A DNA stretch of 29,306 nucleotides from Paramacrobiotus richtersi (GCA_034698045.1 JAQGAU010000389.1:1-29306); one strand, 5' to 3'. Shown: positions 10,542 to 23,329, numbered from the stretch's first letter. Numbers and translations: made by a program. The notes: a model not told the origin generated them from the sequence alone.

Positions 10542-13500
10542 ATGGAATCGCGTTCTAACTATTTGCTTCGAGCTTCACCGACCGCAGAAACTGCTCGAAA
10601 TCCACCCACAATTGTTTTGCCTCATTCTACGGATAGTCTAAGTCGCAGCGTCCAGTCACACGAAAGACTATCTCACGTATTGTCGAACGTTTGGTCGCAA
10701 GAAGTCTCCTCCGTGTTCTCTCAAAATTTCTTGGGCACCCAGGTGACCGAGAAGCCCGATTCAGCTACGAAACCAACGAATTCCTTACAGGGCAAAATCC
10801 AGCTATCGAAATCAGCAGTTTCTAATCAGTCCCTTTCACCTGCTAGCCTGGATAAGCAACGTCTTTTTGCAGCTTCACAGACTCGGCTTCCCATTATTAC
10901 CGAAAGCCAAACAGCAGGCCACCGGAACATATCTGTCACACAGTCAAGTACAGGCTCTCAGGTGGAGCTGAAAAAGCCACAGATAGATCCAGCTCAAGGC
11001 GTCAAATCAGATTATTCATTCCAAATTACGAACAATCCGAAAGCACACTTGAGTGCAGCGACGGGAGGTGTTTCCAGTGCGACGGTAACACCGCCTGCCC
11101 TGGATCCTTCACGAGAAACGATATCCTCTGTGCGCACTCGGGAACGACTGCTCAAGCTCAGTGAAATAGAACAACAGCACTCCGCTTCGAATCACAGCGT
11201 CAAATCGGCGACTTCCAACGCATCCAACGTCTCCCGGTCCCAGGCAAATATGGGAAAGAAGAAATCATTCCTCCATGGACTGTTCGGAAAATGGACCAAA
11301 CAGAACGATCTCCACAGCAAGAACAGTCTGGAAGCAGCTTCCTCGACGTTTTCTCTGCTGTCGACTGGTAGCGAGATGCTGCCATTGTACAAATCAACAG
11401 CATCGGACCGCACAGACGCCACATTAGCGGAATACCGTGCTATCAAGGCTCATCATCTAGATGAGATCTTTGCGAAAGCGGCTTTATCGTCGGTCAATTT
11501 GGCTGCCGGCGATCGCAATGGACTACATAAAGGGCGTAAAGAATCTGTGGTTTCGTTGCCGTCCGATGTGCCACCAATTTATACCGTTCTTCTCACGCAG
11601 CTGGAGAACGACGAAGCGCATGACAAACTGGTCCCATTTGTTCTGAAACGGGTAAGATTAACTGAACTAGTAAACCACCTGACGGGAACAGAAGCATAGC
11701 CATATGGACCAAATTCATGTTTGCTGGCTAACGTAAAGCTGCATGTTGCCGTCAGGTTCCGATGGTGTTCTACACTGAGCAGGCGTAAGAAAGATTTTTT
11801 TATTTGTGGTGGTATGTTATACAGTCACAGTTCATATTTTCTTCTAGGCAAAATCGCACATAAATGACAGATGGTTGCTTACTGTCTCCGTCAGGTAAGG
11901 TGTCACACTGCACTTTCCGTAACTTCTATCCCTAATCCACTTTTTATAGTTTATTGAATTCGGCTACGAACGGAAATTTCTGGATCACATGATGGCCCGG
12001 GTCAAAGCCGACGAAGAGTCCATCCACCATCTCTGCGCTGCCAACGCACAGGTTCTGACTGAGTCCAGTAGGGACTTTGTGGAGCTAAACGACCGTATCG
12101 ATCAGCTGCGGGAAGACGTTGTTACCCTCGACGATCGTGACGTTTACGCCACTCAGCTCAGGGAGATTCGATACGCGGAAAAAGAAACCAGGATTACTAG
12201 TTGTATCCTGAACAACGTGGCACTATTGATGGAACGGATAAATGCCATTCGGCCGGCCCTTCAGGCTTTCGGACAAGCTTTGAAATGTAGTGCAGCACCC
12301 GTTAAAGCTCTGCGAAGTCTATGTACAGCACAAGAGAATACGATACATCTTCCGCCGCACTTGGGGTTTGTTACTTGGCTGGCTAATTCGATTCCTGACC
12401 TCAAATATTCCTTGCTGGACACCTGTACAAGAAGTATGTTTTGATCTTCATCATTTTTCGTGCTTTCTTTGTAGAGGTTCAAACGTCTCACGCAGTCTCT
12501 TTTTACACATTTCAGGAGTAGTTCGCAGTCTGGAATCGCTCCGCGTATACACTCCTCAAGCCGGCTTTGGAATTTTGCATACGGTTTCGCTTCGCAGCGG
12601 CATTGGTGTGGAGCCGTTTGCATCGCAGCAACCCGATCTCCCGCTTTTGAGATTTGCTGAAATGGTGGATCATAACAAAACACAAAAGGATGTAACATTA
12701 CGCCCGCTGAATCATTTCCGTCATATAGTCAAAACACTGGTGAATCATCCCACGGAAATCAACAATGATTTCCTGTTTCATTGCTATGTTACGTACATGG
12801 CGGAGCGGCACGTCCAGATAGTACGAAGTCTGGAAAATGTGGAAATTGGCACTTTGAAACAACTGCGCTCATGCATACAACAGGTAGGTAGCATGAACTA
12901 AGACTTTCGGTTTTCTAAAATTTCATTTCATAAGAAAACTCAGAGCGATCTTTCACGTTATAGGTGGTGGGCATTTTTGGAATGGAAATGTTTATCAGTT
13001 ACTATGTCACTGGCATCAATGCGGAATCCTACTACGATGACCTGTGGAGAGAAATGTTTCCAAAAATATCAGTTTCCCTGGACAATGGCGTTAAATTGGT
13101 TCTTACAGAGAACGACTACACAGAAGTACGCAATCTTCTTCGGTTATTCGCTGCATCCATGACAGTACTTCGTTGCAAATCCGATGGGATTTTGGGTCTA
13201 ATCGAAACCCTCGGCGATCACTACTGCAAAGTGCTAGATCAGACATTGAGCGCTGCGATCCATATGTCGCTCTCTCGTGATATCTTCACATACCATATTC
13301 TCGACAATGAAATGGACGAGAAATCTTTTCTGGAGATTTTCGAACCCTGGAGAAAAAATGCTATGAACGGCCGAACGGACTTTCCCAAGACGCTCCCGTT
13401 TTCGCAAAGCGTTCCGGAAATCTATGCACTCATCAAAGAGCACATCTCTGCTAACGTCAGTGTTGACATGGATTTAGGATTGGACGTGGAAGAATCGCTG

Positions 13501-14463
13501 CAGCGCATTGTGGAGATTACAAATACGGCACTGACTTCGAATCTGTACGAGCAAGTGACGGATATTTTTAACAGCGGATTCCTCCTGGTAAAGCAATATG
13601 TACAGCTCTATCAGAACTTGATACAGCTACAGAACTGTCTACCGTACTTGGAATCCTTCATCTCGAAAGAGCTGAAAATCCATCCCCAATCAGGTCAGTC
13701 TGTATCGCTGCGATCGGCAAGCGTGACCTTTGAAGCTCTCCGGCTGGGAACTGAACAACAACTGATTGGCGAATTGACTGGATATATCCAAGCCGTTCTG
13801 CATGACAGTGCCACTGACTTAGGAACCGTTTCGGAGACCATTTCCGAGGAAGCCGGTAAACTGATGACCTTTGTGAAAGAGTTCTTTGAATCTGTTACCG
13901 TCCTGCGACCAGAATTTGCGGAAAAAGCCTTCGCCACCATTTGGACGGAGATCCCGTCCGAACTGGAAACCGTATGGGTGTACGATTCGACGGTAATCAG
14001 CCGGGATGGACTGCAGCAGCTGTTGGTTGACATTGAGTATTACCAGCTAATACTGCGAACGTATGGTTTCAAGACGGTGAAGAATGCCGGTCCCAGTGAT
14101 AACGAAGGATTTGAGCTATTAATGCAGTTGATTCGCTTGATTTTAAGTGATGATTGGGCAGAGTATATGGGAAAGTTTGGGCAGACGGACTCCCCGTATA
14201 CAATGGTACCGCCCGGTTCTGCACTACGGGTTGTGGCCAAGCTTAACGATATGCAGCTGGCCGCGTCAAAATCCAACATGTACCTTAGCGTGAAAACGGA
14301 ACGTGACAAGAAGCAGCGGCGGGAACTGCTATTGATTCAGCTCGATGATCTGGCTACTATTGGGAGAGTTGCTCATTTCAAAGTGCCCAAGTCAAAATCC
14401 AATATCACGCTCAAGTCGACTGTATCTGTTGTTCAGTCCATGGTTTCGAAAGATCACATGTGA
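10542..14463 (+). CDS. EXOC6: Exocyst complex component 6 (Sec15) with a long N-terminal extension
   Basis: Four exons: 10542-11651, 11950-12433, 12516-12883 and 12964-14463 (TGA), 3462 nt, 1153 aa. Sec15 is the exocyst subunit that links Rab-GTPase-marked secretory vesicles to the tethering complex at the plasma membrane. Family signals run in order: the N-terminal helical region (ADEESIHHLCAANAQVL), the middle (VGIFGMEMFISYYVTG; DDLWREMFPKI), then PFSQSVPEIYALIKEHI, and the C-terminal block DDWAEYMGKFGQTDSPYTMV with RDKKQRRELL. These match vertebrate EXOC6 in order and spacing. The start is the first ATG after an in-frame TAA at 10530. Residues 1 to about 345 are Ser/Thr/Gln-rich, mostly disordered-looking, and absent from the ~800-aa animal Sec15 proteins I know. 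They hold one basic-hydrophobic patch, MGKKKSFLHGLFGKW (near 11251), that could touch membrane or act as an alternative start. Confidence 0.88.
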
Positions 14464-14783
14464 ACTGAGTGTCATCTCTGCGGCTCAGCCTACGCGCTTC
14501 TACGTCTGTAATTGTATTAGAATTTGAGATCTACTGCGGTACACTAAATCCAGCTTGGTGTCAAAATGTGGTTACCTTTGATGACCTACTCTTCATAAAC
14601 GCGGAAGGAGATAGCATGGCTTTTTTGTGAAAAAACATTTTCTCTCAGATTTCATTAAACCTTGCAGCTCGTACAAAAATTAATATTCCACCAGCGGAAG
14701 AAGCGGCACTAAGCATGAAACTGACGCTGAATCGAAATTTGTTGACTGGCTGAGGTTTGCGAAATTTGCCACGTATTTTCTGC
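14464..14783. other. Sec15 3' region with an ambiguous short open segment
   Basis: ATTAAA at 14654-14659 could be the Sec15 poly(A) signal. After an AG at 14666-14667, a plus-strand frame runs 14668-14753 (INIPPAEEAALSMKLTLNRN, then stop); the minus strand is also open here. I cannot assign it to a gene. Confidence 0.3.
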
Positions 14784-15656
14784 TTAACGGTGATCGAACC
14801 GAAACTTTTTCAGGCGTTCATCTTGCCGTAACAGTTCACGCATTCGGTTAATAATGCTGGGGGCGCGTAGCGTACTGCACCGTTGTTGAGCAGAGAATGA
14901 ACCTGCACGGTCTTTGCTCCTTTTCAACACTCCTACTGAAGATGATTGTGGAAGAACAAAATGCTGCAATGTTGCGCCTCGTCGGGTATCAGAGGAACGT
15001 AACAAGGCAAATAACAAAATATGTAAGGGAAGTACTCGATGACACGTTTTCTTCCTTGTTAAAAAAGACCACCGTTCCAAGGCGTTCTTCCTTCAGTCCT
15101 TCTGATCCAGTTTGTCAATAGTCAGCAGACAAGCGAACGTATTCCATCGGATCGAGTAGCAAACTCTTCACATGGGAGAAGGCGGTTCTGCATGTGTCTT
15201 CGTTCATCAGACTAACAAATCGCAAAATTCTAAAGTTTAAACGTATCACTCAAGTGCAGGTGTTCCATAACGCAGACCTACTATAAGCAATGGAGGCTGT
15301 GTTATTTCCGCGGAAACTATGAAAATACCATCTCCGGCACCGTGATAGGGTCCATCATTAACGGTCGCTGGAGTATTCAAAGTGGGTGTCAGAGGAAATT
15401 GACTCGCACTGGCTTTGGCAAAGTAATGTGATATCCTCTCTGGAATTCGTTTCTGTCTGCTGCGGAATGGTAAACATGTGCAGTCTATCTTATATTCTCC
15501 TGGCAGAACACGCGGGTCATCTCCACGGGAATTGCGGAAAAAGGTGTAGCACGTTGACACCAACCAAAATACCGCGATAATCACCTGAATCGATACGCAC
15601 GCTAGCACAGCCGGATCTCTGGCCAGGCGCTCTACAACATAACCCGCGGAAAACAT
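14784..15656 (-). CDS. Probable small single-pass membrane protein, exon structure unresolved
   Basis: Family not recognised. The longest piece is 15656-15246 (136 codons with an ATG start). It reads MFSAGYVVERLARDPAVLA, then a hydrophobic membrane segment (SIQVIIAVFWLVSTCYTFF), then a basic stretch (RSRQKRIPERISHYFAK). Two more minus-strand segments look protein-like: about 15232-15118 (SLMNEDTCRTAFSHVKSLLL, then LDPMEYVRLSADY) and 14967-14784 (SIINRMRELLRQDERLKKF, then stop). The last two can be joined in phase 0 with a GTTCGC donor near 15136 and an AG at 14968. I could not join the first piece to them with a normal-sized intron, so it may be a separate gene. The gene is divergent from the pseudokinase gene, with about 250 bp between start codons, which suggests a shared promoter. 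A plus-strand frame at 14897-15121 overlaps it. Confidence 0.38.
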
Positions 15657-15903
15657 GTTTGTGGATGGAGTTTGTCATGCTGAATTTTGTTTCTCTACTG
15701 GTAACAGGAACCGCAGTGAAGGTTTCTACAGTAACCGTATAAGTTTCGTCGAGCTGAAATAATTATGCCAACCCACAATAAAGATAACGAACGGAACGCA
15801 CTCAAAGGGCAGCTTGTAATAATACATGTTTTCAGTCTGATTTTAAGTGCACTATCGCACCCTGCCAAACCGGGTTCTGTAAACCTTTGACCAAATTACC
15901 GTG

Positions 15904-18475
15904 ATGCAGGCTGAAGAGACTACGTACTACCACGTTCGTAGACGCATCAACAGTGACATTATGCAAAGGAACGCATTTTGCATAATTATCTAAATGTTTT
16001 CCTTCTAGCTCATAAAACTCCTCCCTGCTGGAACAATTAGCCGCAGTGCCATTGCGCTGCCGTACAAAGTACCCTCACGAAATGTGGACAATAAACTCTC
16101 AAGATTGTCAAGGCCTGAAGACGGGATTACACTCGACGAGCATGATCAGCAACACCCACCAGTTATCGTCAAATGTTTCGAAGTGGCGGATGTTCTGCAG
16201 ATGCAAGCACTGGAGCAAGCCATTGCACAGTTACAGCAGCTGAATCTACCCAAAGTGTTCGTTCCGTACACCGACACGTTCACTACTTACAACGGTGTGG
16301 TAAAGCGAACCTTACTACAACATCGCAGAAATATTGCTGTAAAATTATCAGCCCTAACGTTGCTGTATTTCTCTAGTAGAACAACAGCTTGTTCTTGTAT
16401 GCGGTGAGAGAATATTACCATGAAGGAACACTGGAGGAAAATATTGCCTGTATGGCATCGACGAAGAGAAAGTATCCCGTCCAGCTACTGGACCGCTGGC
16501 TTATGCAGATCCTGTATACGGTCGAATGGGCTCATAAACAGAACTTCGTGTGGCTGTAAGTTCAGCACGATCCGGAATTTTTCGGAAATTTTAGACAAAA
16601 GCTAGACCTTTGCCACAGAAATTTGCCACTGAATTCGTGTTTGTTAATTTTACAGCAACCTGTCCGCTAACAATATCTGCTTAACCGATAACGGTCGAAA
16701 TGTGCGCATGGTGGATTTCCTTCCTTCCGTTCTTTTACCGGAGATTCTGAGGATCTCATCCAGTGCCATGTTAATGCCAAAAGGTAATACCTAAACGTTA
16801 CCGCGAACGCGATAACTTTTAAAAACGGTAGCTTTGCATTTGTTAGGAACAACTTAAAATTGACGTGCGTTTTCAGATGACCATGTGTTTCGATTATTCA
16901 AACCGGAAACGTGGACCGCAACAACAGATTTGGAAGCCATAGGTTACGTAATGTTACAGCTGAGCATTGTCGGCCATCCTGATTACGACATTCTCAAAAA
17001 GAGCGCCCATCCGTACAGTATTCATCAACGCTGGGCGTTCCTGATGGAGGCCGTTTGGGAAAACCACGGATTCTACTGGATGCAGATGATTGAGAAACTC
17101 CTGGGCTCAGATTACGCCCCTCACCGCCCACAGATTTCGGAGAAACTGTTGCAAAAGATTCACGACGTAGTTCACCACGATGAGGTCAATCTGGACTGGG
17201 GCAGCACGACCGATGTGGACTCAAAACCGACAAGGAGCGATCTAGCGACAAGGCAGCACAATATTCCGGATCCGGCGGTTCTTGTCAGCTGGATAGAACA
17301 AGCCTGGGAGTTTTTTCAACACGGGAACCATAACGAATTCCAGAAGATCTGTTGTAGTATGTTGAAATCCGTGCCGGCCGATCATCAGGCAGCGTTTCGG
17401 CCGCACCATTTACGGATTATCGAGAAAATATTCAGAGCGGCCGAGCCCGAGACTGCCAAATTCAATTTGGCTACGTTGCTGGCGGGAACAGTTTACGCAG
17501 GTAACTGTTGGAAAAGACAGATGGACATGATAATCTGATAACATACTATGGGACTGTTTATATTGTTCTGCAGATAACGTCGACAAAGCAGCGGCAGAAA
17601 TCAAATTCGACGATAGTTTGTTGTCGTTGCTGGCTCAGCACTACCGGTCACCGCATCTGGTTTCCATGTTGTCGACTGCGTTGGCTCAAATTTATTGTCC
17701 AAAGAAGAAAACATTAGATCAACGGCTGGATCATTTGCCGATTTTGCTTAATACAGCTCTCGCACAAATTAACAACTGGCCCGCGTTTCTGCCGACTTAC
17801 ATGTGCTTTCTTCAAAATGTGGCTCGTACGTACTGTTAACCGTACGAAACTGCAATCGCACGTTCCTTTTTATGGGGCTCTTGTGAAATCTTCTCGTAGG
17901 TGTTCCCGTTTCTTCGCTTGGCTGTATACCGATTGTCCCGTTGCTGATTGTGGCCTTGAATCGCCATTTGGATTTTCCTTGCGAAATCCACCACACCCTT
18001 CGCCTTCTTAGACGGATGATTCACAAGAGTACTCTGGGAGCTCATATGCTGATTCGTTTCAAAGCCAAGGAAATTGTTTACAGTCCGGTGAATGTGTTTT
18101 TGGCTGTATTACGTCGTCATGGAAGGTCAATGCATGTACACAGGGAAATACTGTTGATAACAGCACACTTGTGGGCCATGCCTGAATTCTTCTCCGTAAT
18201 GATCGCCGATGGCTGGTACAAGATTCTCGAAGCAGTGTCACAGTTGACACAAGATAAGGTAACCTGCTCGACTGTACAGAGGTATGCGTATTCTGAATGT
18301 TAAGATAATATTTTGTTATTTACAGAGTCTTGCTCAGATAATCGAGCAGTGCCTTGCCGACCGGCATGTTCTTCTGTTGAACGGAAAGATATTCCGCATA
18401 TCCGAAGGACCTATCATCTTGGGCTTGAATTATGGCAATAGTAGTGTGACCGGCAAGGACCTGCATCAGAATTAG
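15904..18475 (+). CDS. STKLD1-like pseudokinase with helical C-terminal half
   Basis: Eight exons: 15904-15933, 16009-16299, 16380-16555, 16656-16783, 16877-17500, 17574-17825, 17900-18258 and 18326-18475. They sum to 2010 nt, 669 aa, near the roughly 680 aa of human STKLD1. The N-terminal half is a protein-kinase fold: a VIVK-type lysine (PVIVKCF, Lys65), the alpha-C helix (ALEQAIAQLQQL), the hinge (LFLYAVREYYHEGTL) and a catalytic loop NLSANNI at 167-173. The loop has Asn where active kinases have the HRD Asp, and the DFG position reads DFL (186-188), so it is very likely inactive. The order and the NGVVNNSLFLYAV-type spacing fit STKLD1. Residues from about 290 on are helical, ARM/HEAT-like, again as in STKLD1. 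Role unknown. Exon 1 codes only ten residues and uses a GTTCGT donor, so it is the weakest part. Confidence 0.6.
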
Positions 18476-19432
18476 CTAGACCCGTTTTTGTCAGCTGAAA
18501 AAGGAACGTCATGAATACCTAACTTAACGCTAGTAAATAATCTGTGACAGCATGCATTTTTATAACCGGCCTACGGGACTGGATTAAATTTTCTTTTCTG
18601 ATTGATCTGCTCTGTCATGTTTACGTTAACAATCAATTCCTGCGTTCATTTTTGTGACATGTTTCTCGGCTTTACTAATTATATGGTAAGAAGCTGAATG
18701 TACCAGTTTATGTATCCCAGTGCATACATACATAATTTCTGACCAGGACCCCATCTATTGTCAGTGCTACTATTCGATTCGCAAATTACGGCCAGATACT
18801 GGATGCTAGTTGGACGCTGTTGCCTTCTGGCAACAGATGTAACCCTCGCACGCAGCTTCTGTCCTGCAGAAACATCTACCAACAACGAAAATTCGTAGAT
18901 GGGCAGTTTTACATTCACAGTATCTCGATTATGCAAAATAGACGAGAAAACCCCCAGTTTTGTTGTGACACTGACCAGGAAATAAACTTCACAATTTCTT
19001 GCAAACCGCCCTTCTACATATAATAGTTATGCTTCGTGCAGCTCGCTCGCTGCTGCTTGAGAGAAAGTTTTTAGCGGCTTCTAAAGAAAGATTTAACGGT
19101 GCTGAGCAAGTCTTGCTTGTCGATTACATACAAAAAGTCCTTTATTAATATAACGGATTTATCTATACGGTAGATTCTGTCCAAACTAGTCACTACTAGT
19201 CAGTGCTTTATTAATGAGTTTGCATACTTCTAACTGTTGATAATTTGGTATAAGGTAATGCTGACGAATGCTATTATAGCAACATGGCAACAACAAGAAC
19301 AACTGCAACAAAAAGTTTACATGCACATTCACAAGACTGAGAACATGAAGAGACGAGAACTGAGCTTACAACCGATATCTCGATAGTGCATATAGTCTTG
19401 GGCGTGTTTTTTAACAATCTTGCGTGCTTTTG
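18476..19432. other. Intergenic stretch between pseudokinase and EF-hand-like genes
   Basis: ATTAAA at 18583-18588 and AATAAA at 18981-18986 are candidate poly(A) signals for the pseudokinase gene. No convincing exon was seen on either strand. Confidence 0.4.
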
Positions 19433-22400
19433 ATGGATAATCCAAATTACGGAACACTGCCGTCGTATAGTGCTGCCGGTCGTGCGGGGAACGAGCCAGG
19501 TGCGCCCGGAGATGCTGCACGCGATGGATATGCGACCGTCTTGACGAGCAACGAGGAAACCAAAGACCCGTGGATTGAGGGCGAGATTCGCAATCCTCTG
19601 TTGACTGACTCCATTGAACCACGTGATGAGGAAGAACGACGGCTGGTGAGTATTCTTAGATATTGAGAAACCACAAATATTATGTGCAGCTGGCGTCATA
19701 CATGCTGTTTGTTCAACTCTCTAATTAATGCTCTAACTTAAAAATTCTCGTGCAGGTCTACGTTTAAGACGAACTTCATAGTTGCAAGATGTCTGTGGTA
19801 TTTATAATTTCCTATGAAAACGCGATAGTTCTCGTGCGTTCTAGGACCATGAAGCTTTCTTCTTCCTTCAAGCTATCAAGGTCCCCGAACCGCAGATCAT
19901 GCGTCGGTTTATTGAAGCTTGTATGGAAAAGAATGTCAACGAAAAAGATCTTATATGGCTGTATCACATGCGTGACCTTTACCAAACGGGCACTCTACCT
20001 CAGAAGACTTTCATCGAAATCTCCAAACAGCAGTTAAATGGAAACTCCCATCTGACGTTGCATAAAGACTATGAAATTCTGGCCGAGTCGTATCGCTCTT
20101 TTGGCGGCGATTTTGTGCGCTATGTTCAGATGTGCAATCATCTGCATGCCTGGAGAATACGATTCAGCAATTATAAAGAATTTCCCTTAAAACAGATCTA
20201 TCCGCCTTATCGGTAAGTTTACAAAACTTTTGAAAGTTCGAATAGTTAAGCTAGCGTTTGGCATTTCTTAGTTATCCTCTGGACGAGAAATTTCCGTTGC
20301 AACGCCCAGGCCAGGGTAACTGGCACATGGACTCTCCTCGCCGTGGGCCCCACGAGTTACCAACTGTTACCATCAGCGAAATGACGGATTTGCCGGGAAT
20401 TATTCAGAAAATGGCAAGAGCACTGTCTGAACACCAACGGTATCGAGTGTTGGAGGATTACTTGTTCCAGCAAGAACAGCTGAAGGTGCGAGATGCCGCA
20501 TAAACAACCAGGTGATACGTCTTTACTGAACTCACGGTTCAGCAAAAGCTATACGGTCCAGCCCACAAGTCAAGCAGACACGTACTTCGTCTCTTAATCA
20601 CATTAGTAAAGATAGTCCTTCACGTATCTCGTGTTTAAATCTTGTTTTCGAATCCGATGAAGCGTGTGTCTTATATTACAAACTTCTAGGAGGACAAGAC
20701 GGTAGAATGTGGACTGATTCCCCATGACTATGTGAAACGGTTCGTTAGAGACCACGTGCCGTACGCCTTTACGGACAAGGAACTGGAGACACTATGCTTG
20801 TATTACGAGCATCCGTTCATCATGCACTTCTTCCGTTACCGGGATTTCTTGCTGGATTTACGATATGGTGACATGATACCCTGTGTGCTGCCCGTGTTTG
20901 TGTCGTTTTATCGCATTATTTTGCAGAAATGGGCGAGATCAACGAGCAGTATAAGGAGCGCCCGGAACAAACTCGCCTGCGAGCCATCTTGTCACATATT
21001 AAGCGCTATCTCCATTGCCATGGCATTAATATGATCGAACCTCTCAAAGATTTTGATACATTTGGAGAGAGCAAACTGAACAAATCACAGATGCAAAGAG
21101 CCTTACACATCTTGAAGATCGGCTATGGGCAACGTTGCCATATGACTGAGGATGACATGGAGTTTCTACTCAACGCATTCAGCATTGATGGGGTTAATGT
21201 GGACTATAAAAGCATGGTTTCTGAGACAATGCAAGGTATTGGCTGGTTTCATAGTGCACCCGAATCTTATTTTCGGTGAATGATAAATAAGAATCGTGTG
21301 CACATTCTTCATTTTGAAATAATTTCTTTAGTCCAGCGACGTTAATTTCAGTCTTTGTGGAGCGCTTCAGCCCAGGAGGACGACTAGCAATGGTAATGGA
21401 AAGCTTCGAGGCGGACCTGTCTCGTGGTCCATTTTATCCTCCACGGGCGCGATTGCTAACTAAGCAGCAAATTTTGTCCAAACCAAATAGCAATCAGCAG
21501 TTACTGGATCAGGTTATAAACCGATTGAAAATGTTGATTGTCCAGCGGCGCATGTGCCTCGAACCGGTCTTCAAGGCATTTGATCCGTAAGTAAACTGCA
21601 CGGCACGCTTTAATACATTGTTGAGACCATACGATCTACCGATAGTTCGGCATCTATAAGATAAATGCTATATGTTGCAGCCATCATATTCGACGCATTC
21701 AACGTCTGCTTCAGGTACCTCGAATTCTACAGCTGTGTGCTCTTCCTGTCACTCCAGATGAGTGCGATGTTATTACAGAGCGGTAAGGAACAGTCTTGAT
21801 AACAGGCTAGTAGATTCCAAAAGGCACGTTTACGTGTGTGTTCTACGTGCACAGCAGCAACATCCTCACTGCCGCATTGGTAGCATACATGTATTTAAGT
21901 AATTAGGTAGGATATGCTAGCGTCTCTTCCGTGTTGTCCATGTAGCTCTTTGCCAGCCAGCCACTTTTTTTGTGGACGCTGATTCGACTGTAATGCGATA
22001 CAGGTGGTATCCGGTGATGCTGTTGATCGAATTTTATGACTGTTCTGATTTACATATTGCTACAATAATATGAACACTGGACAGGTCTTTAATGAAAAAA
22101 ACTGTTCGGCTGGTGTAGGTTTGCGGACGAAGGAGGATTTCGATACATGGAGTTTCTCGAAGCCGTCGATACCCACTCGTACGGATACCGACTGCCAACA
22201 TACCCAGTGCTACTAGCAACAATGGAAAAGTGGAAAAATCACCGAGCCTGGTATCCAGAAGCGATTCCACAGGATCCATATCAGGCCTATCAGGGCCCGG
22301 ATGCTATCGTGGAGAAGTGCCGGAGGCTGGTTAAAATCAACCGGCTCCGAGTGAAGAATTACTTTACTGATCAAGATTTTCATCATCGCGGAACCGTTAC

Positions 22401-23174
22401 GCGAAAACAGTTTCGAAGAGCCACAACCGCTATGAATTTGGGACTGTCTCCCATTGAAAATCTTCTCCTAGAAGACCGGTAAAAAGAACACATCTTGTTT
22501 ATCGCCGGTAACAGCAAAACTGGGAAACTGTGCAATATATAAATGTTTACATGATCGATTTAGATATGCTTACTATCCGGATATTTCGCACATCGATTTC
22601 CTGAAATTCGTTACGGATATGGACTCTGTGTTTGCTACAAAAGGCATCGCAGAGAGTCCAGCTAATGTGCCAGAACCGTATATTCTGCCTAAACGTCACG
22701 ACCGAAAACCCATCGACGAAGGATTTATCGAACTTGCGCAAGAAGGGTTCAGGAAGCTCACGGAAAAGGTCACTGACAACACAGATTTAAAGAAAAATGG
22801 AAAGTGTAACAACTAACTTACTGTTGCAGATACTGGAACTTCGCGTCCATATTCTTCCATATTTTCAAGATTTTGACCCTTGGCGACGTGGTGGAATTAC
22901 ACCGGAACGGTTCCGTCGGATGATCAATGACATTGGATTGGATGTGCTTACGGAGTTCGAATGGGTCGGTTAGATAAAAAGCAATGAGAACTGCTTGTGT
23001 TTTATCCGTTTTCTCTTGTAGAAAGCGATATTTCGATACTTCACGAAACAGTCCGAAGGTCTTTTCGATTATCATGCGTTTTTGTCCGCTTTGGCAAACG
23101 TGGAGAAAGTACGGAAAGAAACTGCTGCCATTGATCCGCGTTTTGTTCCAGCAAGTGGTGTAAATAGCAATTAG
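19433..23174 (+). CDS. Multi-module degenerate EF-hand-like protein, 823 aa
   Basis: Eleven exons join with matching phases: 19433-19645, 19845-20212, 20272-20485, 20690-20867, 20927-21235, 21352-21586, 21681-21782, 22119-22478, 22564-22768, 22830-22964 and 23022-23174 (TAG). The sum is 2472 nt. After an acidic low-complexity N-terminus, the protein is a series of paired helix-loop-helix units resembling EF-hands, for example QDFHHRGTVTRKQFRRATTA, FDPWRRGGITPERFRRMIND and GLFDYHAFLSALANV. Most loops lack the full set of acidic calcium ligands. The layout recalls EFCAB6-type proteins built from many EF-hand pairs, but I cannot name an orthologue. No membrane segment is seen. Its use is unknown; many such proteins act in cilia, which is only a guess here. 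The donors after exons 9 and 10 are GTCACT and GTCGGT, GT-type but weak. Confidence 0.65.
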
Positions 23175-23329
23175 ACTATCGACACACATAAGGCTGATCT
23201 ATGTAAGCGTGTCTGAAGTTTGGTTGCTGTATCGAACTGAGAATTCTTCGGGAATATATGAGTGATTACATCTTCAGATTTTTTGAGATTATACGTTCTC
23301 GAAGAAGATTCAGAGCCTATTGTTTATAT

